Shown: positions 34,231 to 42,856, counted from the stretch's first letter. The stretch is DNA of 64,000 nucleotides from Clostridium_AW sp040797845 (GCA_040797845.1 JBFNFA010000003.1:1-64000); one strand, 5' to 3'. Translations and numbers: made by a program. Notes: a model not told the origin generated them from the sequence alone.

Positions 34231-34490
34231 TTTAAAATAGAGTCAGTACCCTGAGAATTATACTCAGTGCACTGGCCCTTTATTTAAAACTATTAAGATT
34301 TACTTGTCTTCCAGGTGCTGAAGTTGGAATTTAATCTGGATATACCATTCGACAACGCATGTCGCTCCAATTGTGAAAGGTCTGTTACAAGTCATTGTAT
34401 CATTAATATTTAGAGATTCTGGTGTAGGCATTATATCCATCCCTAACTTCTATATTAGAGATAGGGAACATGTCCCTATCTCTAATATAA
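34231..34490 (-). pseudogene. Decayed paralogue of the 3816-4211 gene
   Basis: Three blocks line up with the region 3690-4310 in the same order and spacing except for large deletions: the hairpin 34231-34276 (like 3690-3735), a block near 34311-34360 (like 3942-3988, with stops), and 34361-34490 (like 4118-4270) including the 5' coding end and upstream palindrome (34451-34489). The coding part is interrupted, so no protein is expected. Confidence 0.8.
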
Positions 34491-34549
34491 AATATTCTAT
34501 GTTGAGAGAAAAGGTTACTAATCTTCATACAAAAATGAGATCCTTTTAT

Positions 34550-34708
34550 GAAGGAATAAGATATGGGTAAATATAGTTACTGAGAGAAATTACATTTAGC
34601 TAAGGAGTTAGTCTATAAGATAATAGGAAACTAAATAATTTTCTTTAAAAACTGGACAATACAGTGTTAAGAGATTATATATAATTAATGGATATATTGG
34701 TGTATAAT
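34550..34708 (+). repeat. Duplicated hairpin segment plus partial boundary module
   Basis: 34550-34636 resembles 28258-28347 (GGGTAAATATAGTTACTGAG and CTAAGGAGTTAG blocks). It is followed by the distal arm TTCTTTAAAAACTGGACAAT...GTGTTA (34641-34669) and a -10 TATAAT at 34703-34708. Confidence 0.75.
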
Positions 34709-34749
34709 TGTTATATATTAAGGCGTAAAAATTATTTGGAGGGGATTGT

Positions 34750-34935
34750 ATGAGGATATGTAAAAATTGTAATATAGAAATGGTAGAGGGTTATAAGGTT
34801 AAAGTAAATAATGCAACATTATTAGCACATATCAGTATAGATGGAAAAAACTTTAGTGAAAAACCCAAAGCAGCAATATGCCCTAAATGTGGGGAAGTTA
34901 GTATTTTTGTTGAAAATATAGAAGATATAAAATAA
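34750..34935 (+). CDS. Small zinc-ribbon protein
   Basis: 61 aa with two Cys pairs, CKNCN (residues 4-8) and CPKCG (about 46-50), that would bind one zinc. Between them KVKVNNATLLAHISIDGKN. Small nucleic-acid-binding-type or YgiT-like ribbons look like this; exact role unknown. TTGGAGGGG ribosome site. Confidence 0.8.
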   Translation: MRICKNCNIEMVEGYKVKVNNATLLAHISIDGKNFSEKPKAAICPKCGEVSIFVENIEDIK

Positions 34936-34983
34936 AAAATATAGATTGAATAAGAAAATGCCAAATTACGAGGAGTTGAGAAA

Positions 34984-35406
34984 ATGGTTCAATCAATTAT
35001 TCATATAGCTTTAGTTGTAAAAGATTATGATGAGGCAATAGAATTTTATACTAAGAAGCTTAATTTTACATTAGTTGAAGATACCTATCAGCCTGAACAA
35101 GATAAACGATGGGTAGTAATATGTCCACCTGGGTCAGTCGGAACTACCATATTACTTGCAAAAGCATCTAAACCTGAACAAGAGTCATTTATAGGTAATC
35201 AGTCAGGGGGTAGAGTTTTTTTATTTTTAAACACTGATGACTTCTGGAGAGATTATAATGAAATGGTTTCAAAGGGTATAGAATTTGTAAGAGAGCCGAA
35301 AAAGCAATCTTATGGAATAGTTGCAGTATTTAAGGATTTATACGGAAACTTATGGGATTTAATAGAATTGAAAGAGGATCATCCAATTTTAAAACGAATT
35401 AAGTAA
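34984..35406 (+). CDS. VOC family (glyoxalase-fold) protein
   Basis: 140 aa; IIHIALVVKDYDEAIEFYTKKLNFTLVEDTYQPEQDKRWVVICPPGS and the C-terminal YGIVAVFKDLYGNLWDLIEL. Typical single-domain VOC enzyme, substrate unknown. ATG with GAGGAGTTGAG upstream, 48 bases after the zinc-ribbon gene, probably in one transcript. Confidence 0.9.
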   Translation: MVQSIIHIALVVKDYDEAIEFYTKKLNFTLVEDTYQPEQDKRWVVICPPGSVGTTILLAKASKPEQESFIGNQSGGRVFLFLNTDDFWRDYNEMVSKGIEFVREPKKQSYGIVAVFKDLYGNLWDLIELKEDHPILKRIK

Positions 35407-35585
35407 CTCGCTAAATAAATTTGCAACATTTATATTTAATACAACAATGGATATATCTTATTCCATATTGAATATAATTCAATTTATATTGACTTTCTTG
35501 TGAATTAACCTCCATTGTGCAACCTTTAATGTAAGTCTATAATTAAACCATAAAAAACTTTTGGGTTTAATAAGATGGAGGTAAT

Positions 35586-36656
35586 ATGAGCAATTTAATT
35601 ATTGGAGATACAATATTAAGACTTAGAAAAGAAAAAGGTATTACACAAGAACAGTTATCAAATATGGTCGGAGTGTCTGCAGGTGCTGTTTGCAAATGGG
35701 AAACTGGAAACTCTGTTCCAGATATTGCTTTACTTTCACCTTTGGCACGTGCTTTAAATGTTTCTTTAGACGAACTATTGTCATTTAGCTCAAAGCTATC
35801 GGAGATTGAAGTTCTTGACATTAAGAAAAAGCTAAGAGAAGTTTTTATTCAAAAAGGATATGAAGCAGGAGAAGAACAATGTAAAGATTTTTTGAATGAG
35901 TATCCTAATAGTGTTCATCTTAAATTAGTAATTGGTGAACTTATATCAATGCATTCTATGATGTTATCAGAGGAGTCGGAAGAACTTTATAAGTTAAGAA
36001 CGGACTATGCAATTAAATTATTGGATCAAGTTGTGGCAAGTAAAGAAATAGATTATGTATCACAGGCATTATTCCTTATTGCAAGTATACAAATGATGTT
36101 AGGAAATTACGACGAAAGTGAAAAAGCATTAAAAGAACTCTCAATCACATTTATAGATCCTATGACAATTTATCCAATTCTTCTACAACGCCAAGGAAAA
36201 AATCAAGATGCCAAAGTACTTTGTGAAAAAATGCTTTTATCACATTTAAGCCAAAGTACCGCAATGCTTGCCACCGTAGCGAATATATATATTGGCTCAG
36301 AAAATTATGAGAATGCAGAAATGTATATAGAAGCTATTCGAAAAATTCAAAGGCTATTTAATATTGGATTACATTCAGGTGATTACAGCCTTTGTAGGTT
36401 ATATATTAAAAAGCAACAATTAGAGTTAGCAGCAAAATATTTTAAGATTCATGTTGAAGGTCTAATTTCAACTGCATATGATTATAGTGATAACGAATTT
36501 TTTAAAGATGTTCAGTTGGAAGTAGATATACAAGGTCAAAAATTAGCAAGAAAAAAAATGTATCAATCTTATATGTATGACTCCACTTTGAAAGTTTTAG
36601 AGGGGTTGCAAGATTATGATGAAGCTATTGAGATATTGAAAACGGCTCTTTTATAA
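35586..36656 (+). CDS. XRE-family regulator with TPR-like C terminus
   Basis: 356 aa. HTH_3 at residues 4-58 (DTILRLRKEKGITQEQLSNMVGVSAGAVCKWETGNSVPDIALLSPLARAL), then a long array of helical TPR-like repeats (for example YDESEKALKEL and YENAEMYIEAI). Such proteins can respond to peptides or to protein partners. A hairpin ATTAAACC / GGGTTTAAT (35540-35568) lies just before the ribosome site and could be an operator. Copy 16 of the boundary hairpin follows. Confidence 0.85.
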   Translation: MSNLIIGDTILRLRKEKGITQEQLSNMVGVSAGAVCKWETGNSVPDIALLSPLARALNVSLDELLSFSSKLSEIEVLDIKKKLREVFIQKGYEAGEEQCKDFLNEYPNSVHLKLVIGELISMHSMMLSEESEELYKLRTDYAIKLLDQVVASKEIDYVSQALFLIASIQMMLGNYDESEKALKELSITFIDPMTIYPILLQRQGKNQDAKVLCEKMLLSHLSQSTAMLATVANIYIGSENYENAEMYIEAIRKIQRLFNIGLHSGDYSLCRLYIKKQQLELAAKYFKIHVEGLISTAYDYSDNEFFKDVQLEVDIQGQKLARKKMYQSYMYDSTLKVLEGLQDYDEAIEILKTALL

Positions 36657-36665
36657 TTATGTTAT

Positions 36666-36708
36666 TAAAACACCGTATTATTCAAAACTGAATTTTACGG
36701 TGTTTTTG
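36666..36708 (+). repeat. Cassette-boundary hairpin, copy 16
   Basis: AAACACCGTATTATTCAA / CTGAATTTTACGGTGTTTTT, tail GCGTGATC. It ends the XRE gene and stands 34 bases from the convergent VOC gene. Confidence 0.85.
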
Positions 36709-36741
36709 CGTGATCTTTCATCTTATATAGCTATAAGTTAT

Positions 36742-37137
36742 TTAGTCTGCAGAATAATTTAATGCCCATTTATTACCATAAAAATCAGTTACTACTGCAT
36801 GATAAGCACCCCAAAAAGTTTTTTGTAATTCGAATTGTATTGAACCATTTTTGCTTAGTGCTGAGTATAATCTGTTTATTTCTTCTTCGCTTTCTAATTC
36901 AAGTAATAAGCTGCCATTTTGTCTTTTGTGATTATCATCCAATATATCTACTAGATACATTATGCAATCATCATTAATATGTAATTCGGAATGTATAATT
37001 TTACCTTCAAGGCCTTTGAACATTGGTTTTCCGTCAGCTAATTGAACATTTTTTATTTCTCCACTGAACACTTCTTTATAATATTCTAATGCCTCCTTGC
37101 AGTTTTTAACAGAAATTTCAGGAATAATTTTTTTCAT
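36742..37137 (-). CDS. PhnB-like VOC protein
   Basis: 131 aa, PhnB/YjdN-type: IPEISVKNCKEALEYYKEVFSGEIKNVQLADGKPMFKGLEGKIIHSELHINDDCIMYLVD, and TFWGAYHAVVTDFYGNKWALNY at the end. Unknown substrate. ATG 37137 has AGGAGAGAAG upstream; the longer frame from 37185 has no ribosome site. Confidence 0.88.
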   Translation of the reverse strand: MKKIIPEISVKNCKEALEYYKEVFSGEIKNVQLADGKPMFKGLEGKIIHSELHINDDCIMYLVDILDDNHKRQNGSLLLELESEEEINRLYSALSKNGSIQFELQKTFWGAYHAVVTDFYGNKWALNYSAD

Positions 37138-37374
37138 ATAAACTTCTCTCCTCTTATTAATGTATTTTTGTATCTTTTTAATCATTACGAGCCACTTTAA
37201 TTTCAGGTCAATAGCAGTAATTAAAAGTTCCAGAGTTATGGAGTATTATTATAGGATTATGTAGTAGTAAATATATTATACAGCAACAAATTAAAGTATA
37301 AAATTAGAAATATATCCCAAAAGTCTTAATAGTACTAATTGATATAGTAAGAAGTAGAGCAATATTTATACAGT

Positions 37375-37414
37375 TATGTAAAATTTTTTTGATTTTACAT
37401 ATTAATGGTATAAG
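37375..37414 (+). promoter_or_regulatory. Inverted repeat and possible promoter
   Basis: TATGTAAAAT and ATTTTACATA (37375-37401) with a 7-base spacer, followed by TGGTATAAG as a possible extended -10. The rest of the gap 37138-37599 shows no gene. It may drive the stress-protein genes. Confidence 0.35.
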
Positions 37415-37599
37415 CTGAATTTTAAAGGTATCAATTTAAAAATATAATTCTTTAAGTATTATATAACCTCTTAAATGAAAATAGCATTTATTTGTTGCAA
37501 TCCATTTACTTTAATTCCATATTTCACAAAGGATATATTACTTCATCAGGGATAAAATATTAATGAATTGAAAATATGTACTTATAGGAGGTAATACTT

Positions 37600-38070
37600 A
37601 TGATGGGCTTATTTGACAATATTTTTGGCAATGTCGATAATAATGACAATGACAATCACAATAAGAAACGTAAAGATGAAGGAAGACTTACACTTCATAA
37701 GGAAGAACTTGATATAAATAAAATCAAGGCTCAAAAGGGTGAAGTTGAACTAGGCAAGGAAATTATTGAAGAACAAAAAACAGTTGATGTTCCAGTTACT
37801 CATGAAGAAGTTGTTATTGAAAGAAGAGCAATAGATAACGAGGCTAGTGATACACATATTAGTGATGAAGAAACCATACGTATTCCAGTCAGTGAAGAAC
37901 AGATTAATGTGGATAAACACACAGTAGTAACTGGAGAGGTATCTGCTCATAAACGTGAAGTGGAGAACACAAGACGAGTGGATGAAACCCTAAAAAGAGA
38001 AGAAGCTCGCATAAACACAAATGGTGATGCAGATATAGTGGATAAAGATACAGATGAGGGCTTCCATTAA
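37600..38070 (+). CDS. YsnF/AvaK-type (DUF2382) stress protein
   Basis: 156 aa, acidic, with an Asp/Asn-rich linker after residue 12 and a DUF2382 domain (about residues 29-140): RLTLHKEELDINKIKAQKGEVELGKEIIEEQKTVDVPVTHEEVVIERRAI and ETIRIPVSEEQINVDKHTVVTGEVSAHKREV. Domain members such as YsnF are general-stress proteins in Bacillus. AGGAGG eight bases upstream of the first ATG. A terminator lies between it and a second DUF2382 gene. Confidence 0.9.
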   Translation: MMGLFDNIFGNVDNNDNDNHNKKRKDEGRLTLHKEELDINKIKAQKGEVELGKEIIEEQKTVDVPVTHEEVVIERRAIDNEASDTHISDEETIRIPVSEEQINVDKHTVVTGEVSAHKREVENTRRVDETLKREEARINTNGDADIVDKDTDEGFH

Positions 38071-38085
38071 AGAATTTATAAAATA

Positions 38086-38131
38086 AAAAAACACCTCTCA
38101 AATTATACATTAGATTTAGGAGGTGTTTTTT
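38086..38131 (+). terminator. Terminator between the two DUF2382 genes
   Basis: AAAAACACCTC / GAGGTGTTTTT stem with a ~20-base loop. Its T run abuts the ribosome site of the next gene, so it may attenuate rather than fully separate the two. Confidence 0.7.
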
Positions 38132-38144
38132 AGGAGGATAGAGT

Positions 38145-38825
38145 ATGTTAAACAAAGATGTACCTAATATAGAAAGTAGTCAATATTTAACGGGTGCTAT
38201 TATTGGTGGAATAATTGGTTTTATAATTGCTATTTTGTATAAGTTCTCTATTTTAACTATACCCGGATTTGTAACTATATTTACAATTATATTAATTGAC
38301 CCAATCATAACCGGAACTATATTAGGCATTGTTGTAGGTATAATTATAGGTATGCTAATGATTCGTGGTAAGACATATAAGGACGATATTGAAACAAACT
38401 CAAAAAAGATTCCTTATAATTCAGATAGTGATATGAAGATGCAACTTCGCGAAGAACAGATAAAAATATCTAAGAACAAAATACAAACTGGCGAGGTATC
38501 CATTCACAAAGAAGTTTTAACCGAAGAAGAAAATATTACTGTACCTGTAAAACGGGAGGAGCTTGTTATTGAAAAAACTGTTTGTGATCCACAAATTCAT
38601 GATAAATCAGATGATCATATTGAAACTATTCGAATTCCTATCAGTAAAGAACGTATTGACATACACAAGCAACCAGTAGCTTTAGAAGATGTTTCAGTTA
38701 GTAACCATCAATATAAAGAGGTAAAGCATATAACCGAAACATTAAAAAAAGAAATACCTCACGTTAGTATTGAGGGGGATGCAAAAATTGTGAATAAGGA
38801 AATCGATAAACAACATCAAAATTAG
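38145..38825 (+). CDS. DUF2382 protein with glycine-rich membrane segments
   Basis: 226 aa. Two hydrophobic glycine/isoleucine-rich segments (about residues 17-36 and 46-72, with IIGGIIGFIIA and GTILGIVVGIIIGMLM) like glycine-zipper membrane domains, then a DUF2382 domain (about 99-215) close to that of the preceding gene. A membrane-bound partner of the upstream stress protein is inferred. Confidence 0.88.
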   Translation: MLNKDVPNIESSQYLTGAIIGGIIGFIIAILYKFSILTIPGFVTIFTIILIDPIITGTILGIVVGIIIGMLMIRGKTYKDDIETNSKKIPYNSDSDMKMQLREEQIKISKNKIQTGEVSIHKEVLTEEENITVPVKREELVIEKTVCDPQIHDKSDDHIETIRIPISKERIDIHKQPVALEDVSVSNHQYKEVKHITETLKKEIPHVSIEGDAKIVNKEIDKQHQN

Positions 38826-38890
38826 AAATATGGGATAATTAATAGCTCTAAACACTTTCTGATTGTAAAAAGGGAGGGTTAGGAACCGTT

Positions 38891-38969
38891 TTGTTTAACA
38901 TCACAACTGAAAAACGAACAATTTACTAAAGCACCGTATTATTCTAGTTTGATTTTACGGTGTTTTTAC
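38891..38969 (+). repeat. Cassette-boundary module, copy 17
   Basis: Leader GTTTAACATCACAACTGAAA, hairpin 38928-38968 (AAAGCACCGTATTATTCTAG / TTTGATTTTACGGTGTTTTT). This is the last copy found in the window; the remaining bases to 39163 hold only a weak ATATGGTATACC. Confidence 0.85.
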
Positions 38970-39163
38970 GTCGAAACCACAATATATTCCGAGTTAACTA
39001 TAGGTGATAAGGGTATATTAATAACTTATTTAGTTGGATTTTTAAAAATGAACCTTCTGAATATGGTATACCTTTTCTATGTATAAAATTCTAATATTAG
39101 GAAATCATTTACAAATAAGAAATGTATAGTATATCAATAAAATTATAATCAGGCGGTGAATAA

Positions 39164-40417
39164 ATGTCTCACATAGTTGGAAAAGAAGCTTATAAAAGCT
39201 TAGAAGAAAGATTAAATAGATTCCCACAGGGAGCTCCTCCATCTAAAACCCTTTATAAAATACTTCAGGTATTGTTTAGTGAAAAGGAAGCAGCTCTTGT
39301 TGCCCAATTACCTATAAGACCTTTTACAGTTAAAACAGCAAGTAAAGTGTGGAATATGGACGAGGTTTCAGCAAGAAAAATACTAGACGAACTTGCAAGT
39401 AGGGCCATATTATTAGATGTAGATAATAAAGGTACTAAAGAATATGTACTGCCTCCACCAATGGCTGGTTTTTTTGAATTTTCTCTAATGAGAACTAGTG
39501 GAGATATGGATCAAAAGGTTTTAGCTGAGTTATTTTATAAATATCTAAATGAGGAAGAAGATTTTATAAAAGAATTGTTTTTTAGTACAGAAACAAAATT
39601 AGGAAGGGTTTTTGTACAAGAAAAGGTATTATCTAAGGATAATGAGATTCATATTTTAGATTTTGAAAGAGCTAGCCATATAATTAAAACTTCAAGCCAT
39701 ATAGGGGTTAGCACTTGTTATTGTCGTCATAAAATGGAGCATATGGGAAAGGCCTGTGATGCTCCTATGGATATATGTATGACCTTCAACAATGTGGCAG
39801 ATTCTTTAATTAGACACGGTTATGCTCGAAGAGTGGATGTATCAGAGTGTCTTGAGCTTTTACATGAAGCTTATGAAAATAACTTAGTTCAATGCGGGGA
39901 AAATGTTAAAAAAGGTGTAACTTTCATATGCAATTGCTGTGGATGCTGCTGTGAAGCATTGGTAGCAGCACGTAAATTTGGAATGCTAAATCCAGTAAAC
40001 ACTACAAGTTATATTCCAAGAATTATAGAGGACAGTTGTGTTAAGTGTGGTAAGTGTATAAAGACTTGTCCTATCGAAGCCATAGAAATGGATGAAAAGA
40101 AAGTTAAAATAAATAAAGACATATGTTTAGGGTGTGGAGTTTGTGTAAGATCCTGTGCCTTTAACAGTATTTTATTAGAAAGGCGAAAAGAAAGTATAAT
40201 TACTCCAGTTAATTCCGTACATAGAATTGTAATTATGGCCATAGAAAAGGGTATGCTTCAAAATTTAATTTTTGATAATCATGCACTAGGTAGCCATAGA
40301 GCTATGGTTGCAGTTTTATCTTCAATATTAAAACTGCCACCAGTAAAGAGGGCTATGGCAAGCAAACAGATGAAGTCTATTTATTTAGAAAAAGCAATAG
40401 AAAAGTTGGATATTTAG
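39164..40417 (+). CDS. 4Fe-4S protein with N-terminal winged-helix-like domain
   Basis: 417 aa. N-terminal HTH-like region (LVAQLPIRPFTVKTASKVWNMDEVSARKILDELASRAILLD), Cys-rich middle (STCYCRHKMEHMGKACDAPMDICM, CNCCGCCCEALVAARKFGM), and two ferredoxin clusters at about residues 288-330 (CVKCGKCIKTCP, CLGCGVCVRSCA). Electron transfer is likely; partner and substrate unknown. The Cys-rich middle is unusual and may bind an extra cluster or metal. Confidence 0.85.
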   Translation: MSHIVGKEAYKSLEERLNRFPQGAPPSKTLYKILQVLFSEKEAALVAQLPIRPFTVKTASKVWNMDEVSARKILDELASRAILLDVDNKGTKEYVLPPPMAGFFEFSLMRTSGDMDQKVLAELFYKYLNEEEDFIKELFFSTETKLGRVFVQEKVLSKDNEIHILDFERASHIIKTSSHIGVSTCYCRHKMEHMGKACDAPMDICMTFNNVADSLIRHGYARRVDVSECLELLHEAYENNLVQCGENVKKGVTFICNCCGCCCEALVAARKFGMLNPVNTTSYIPRIIEDSCVKCGKCIKTCPIEAIEMDEKKVKINKDICLGCGVCVRSCAFNSILLERRKESIITPVNSVHRIVIMAIEKGMLQNLIFDNHALGSHRAMVAVLSSILKLPPVKRAMASKQMKSIYLEKAIEKLDI

Positions 40418-40444
40418 AATTTGTAGTAGAACTAATAATTAGAT

Positions 40445-40498
40445 TTTACAACTATTTTACAACTATTTAATATTTTTTATAAATATTAGTATTATACT
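40445..40498 (+). promoter_or_regulatory. Tandem 11-bp boxes and -10 upstream of the response regulator
   Basis: TTTACAACTAT occurs twice head to tail at 40445-40455 and 40456-40466. The -10 TATACT is at 40493-40498, 37 bases after the start of the second box. The same arrangement occurs at 42741-42794, so these are likely binding boxes for the adjacent OmpR-type regulator. Confidence 0.75.
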
Positions 40499-40579
40499 TT
40501 AAGTGATAGCGTTTTATCAATTAATGGTAAAAATATCAGGTTAAGACATTATAATATTATTAATTAAATAGTAATATTG

Positions 40580-40629
40580 AAGAATTAGTGAAGAGTTTTT
40601 AATAGTAACAAGGCTCTTCGCTTTATTTT
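40580..40629 (+). promoter_or_regulatory. Leader hairpin before the response regulator
   Basis: AGTGAAGAG and CTCTTCGCT form a 9-bp stem around a 16-base A/T-rich loop, followed by TTATTTTAT. It resembles a weak terminator inside the leader, so it could attenuate the operon. Confidence 0.5.
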
Positions 40630-40662
40630 ATATAATCATATTTTGAGGAGTGGATTAATAAA

Positions 40663-41316
40663 ATGGAAAAAATCTTAATTGTAGAAGATAATCCAACTAT
40701 TTCAGATTTAATAAAGCTTAATTTAAAAATGGCTAGCTATGAAACTAGTCAGGTTTATGATGGAAGACAAGCCTTGGAATCTATTGAAAAAGAGCAGTTT
40801 GATTTAATACTTCTAGATGTTATGCTTCCAGAGATAGACGGGTTTAGCTTAATGAATAAAATAAAACAAAGAGATATACCTATAATTCTTTTAACGGCTA
40901 AAGCAGCAGTTACAGATAAGGTTAAAGGGCTCAAAATGGGAGCTGATGATTATATTGTTAAACCTTTTGAGTCCATAGAACTTTTAGCAAGAATTGAAGC
41001 GGTTTTAAGGCGTTATGGTAAAAAAAATAATATTTTGAGATTTGAAGATTTAGAAATATATTTAGAAGAAATGATTGTAAAAAAGAATGGCAATATTGTA
41101 GAGCTAACTTTAAAAGAATTTGAACTTTTAAATCTTTTAATGAAGAATAAAGGTATGGCTTTATCTAGAAATAAAATTTTAGAAAAAGTTTGGGGATATG
41201 ATTATTTAGGGGAGACTCGAACTGTTGATATGCACATTCAAAAGCTTAGGAAAAAACTTGATTTAGAAGGGAAAATTAAAACGGTATATAAGGTTGGATA
41301 TAGGTTGGAGGCTTAA
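40663..41316 (+). CDS. OmpR-family response regulator
   Basis: 217 aa. Receiver with D8/D9-type acidic pair VEDNPT, phosphoacceptor Asp52 in LILLDVMLPEIDG, Thr and Lys in ILLTAKA; C-terminal winged helix from about residue 125 (NGNIVELTLKEFELLNLLMKN, TRTVDMHIQKLRKKL). Controls transcription on phosphorylation by the sensor encoded immediately downstream. Boxes at 40445-40466 suggest autoregulation. Confidence 0.95.
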   Translation: MEKILIVEDNPTISDLIKLNLKMASYETSQVYDGRQALESIEKEQFDLILLDVMLPEIDGFSLMNKIKQRDIPIILLTAKAAVTDKVKGLKMGADDYIVKPFESIELLARIEAVLRRYGKKNNILRFEDLEIYLEEMIVKKNGNIVELTLKEFELLNLLMKNKGMALSRNKILEKVWGYDYLGETRTVDMHIQKLRKKLDLEGKIKTVYKVGYRLEA

Positions 41317-42738
41317 ATGAAATTTTGGCAGAAGATATTTATATATTCATTATTGTTATTTTTAATAATATTTAATTTGGGTGGTGTTTTTTTAATACAA
41401 AATAATCATAATTTAAGCTTGAGAAGAGAGATAGATAGGTCATTAGGTGAACATAGTAATATTTCAGCAGGGATTACTTATTACAATATTATTTCAAACA
41501 ATTATTTACATATGGATTTAGTAAAGGATAGTGAAGATAACTATAAAGAAATTATTAAAGACTATTTAGGAAAAGTTGATTCTAAAGATATTTATCTAGA
41601 AGTTTTAAATAAAAATAATAACGTAATTTTTAGTAATCTGGATTTCAAGGTTCCAGAAGAAAGAGAAGAAATTGAGAAGGCTCTTTTCGATAGAAGGAGA
41701 TATATTATAAGGGATATAGAAAATAGAACATTTTTATTTGTAACTAACTTACTAAACATACAAGGAGAAGATTTAAAGTTCTCATATGTTCGTGATGTAA
41801 CATATATTTATGAAGATAAAAAACAACAATATAATTTTTTTGTTGAGTTATCAATAATGGTAACTATAATTTTGGCTATTGGTATGTATATATTAAGTAA
41901 ATATATTACAAGTCCTATAGATAAGTTAATAAGTACTACAAAAATAATATCAGATGGCAAATATTCAGAAAGACTAGAGATCAATTCTAAAGATGAAATA
42001 GGTGCTTTGGCAGAAAATTTTAATGAAATGGCATGTGCCATTGAGAAAAAATTAAAGGAGTTAGAAATTAAAGCTGAAGAAAAACAAAGATTTATATGTG
42101 ATTTTACCCATGAATTAAAAACTCCATTGACCTCTATAATCGGATATGCAGATTTTCTTCGTTCAACTTCATATGATGAAAAAATATTTATAGAAGGCTT
42201 GAATCATATATTTAAAGAAGGAAAAAGATTAGATGAATTATCATGGAGAATGATGGATTTAATATTGCTTAAAAGAGAAAATTTTATAATGAAACAAGAG
42301 AATATAGAAGAGATATTATTAGATTTAAAAGATGCTTTAAAGCTTAAATTACAGGATAAAAATATAAAATTAATAATATGTTGTAAGCATCGTGAAGTTA
42401 TTGTGGAAAAAAATTTAATTAGAAATTTAATTAGTAATTTAATTGACAATTCTATTAAAGCGTCAAAAGAAGGTAGTAATATATATTTAAATGTATATAA
42501 AAATGAAGAAGATAAAATTATAGTTGAAATAAAAGATGAAGGTATAGGAATTTCAGAAGAAGATATACCTAAAATTTTTGAAGCCTTTTATATGGTAGAC
42601 AAATCAAGAAGTAGAGCTAGTAATGGGGCAGGAATTGGACTTGCTATATGTGCTGAAATAGTAAAAATTCATGAAGCTAAATTAGAAATAGCAAGTAAAC
42701 TAAATGTAGGTACAACAATAAAAATAATATTTAAGTAG
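41317..42738 (+). CDS. Sensor histidine kinase
   Basis: 473 aa. Membrane helices at about 8-27 and 173-197 frame an extracellular sensing loop; HAMP at about 198-250; H box FTHELKTPLTSIIG with His265; N box NLIDNSIKAS; G boxes DEGIGISEED and GAGIGLAI, F box FEAFYMVDKS. Starts directly after the stop of the response regulator, with overlap-type coupling (GGAGGCTTAAATG). Signal unknown. Confidence 0.95.
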   Translation: MKFWQKIFIYSLLLFLIIFNLGGVFLIQNNHNLSLRREIDRSLGEHSNISAGITYYNIISNNYLHMDLVKDSEDNYKEIIKDYLGKVDSKDIYLEVLNKNNNVIFSNLDFKVPEEREEIEKALFDRRRYIIRDIENRTFLFVTNLLNIQGEDLKFSYVRDVTYIYEDKKQQYNFFVELSIMVTIILAIGMYILSKYITSPIDKLISTTKIISDGKYSERLEINSKDEIGALAENFNEMACAIEKKLKELEIKAEEKQRFICDFTHELKTPLTSIIGYADFLRSTSYDEKIFIEGLNHIFKEGKRLDELSWRMMDLILLKRENFIMKQENIEEILLDLKDALKLKLQDKNIKLIICCKHREVIVEKNLIRNLISNLIDNSIKASKEGSNIYLNVYKNEEDKIIVEIKDEGIGISEEDIPKIFEAFYMVDKSRSRASNGAGIGLAICAEIVKIHEAKLEIASKLNVGTTIKIIFK

Positions 42739-42740
42739 AT

Positions 42741-42794
42741 ATTACAACTACTTTACAACTAAAATATAGTTCATATAAATACCTACTGTATACT
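42741..42794 (+). promoter_or_regulatory. Tandem boxes and -10 upstream of the secreted gene
   Basis: ATTACAACTAC (42741-42751) and TTTACAACTAA (42752-42762) followed by TATACT at 42789-42794; spacing from second box to -10 is 37 bases, identical to the response-regulator promoter. Confidence 0.75.
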
Positions 42795-42856
42795 TTAGTT
42801 GTAGCAAGGAATTAATTAAGTTTAAGCTTGCAACTAAATTAAAGGAGGAACAAGAT

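Noticed and set aside
34373..34570. 65-codon + strand frame over the decayed paralogue
   Set aside because: It mirrors a similar frame at 4150-4350 caused by the palindrome and is the complement of relic coding sequence.
1319..38968. The recurring hairpins as a CRISPR array
   Set aside because: Copies are separated by whole genes of variable length, not by short uniform spacers, and no cas genes are present.
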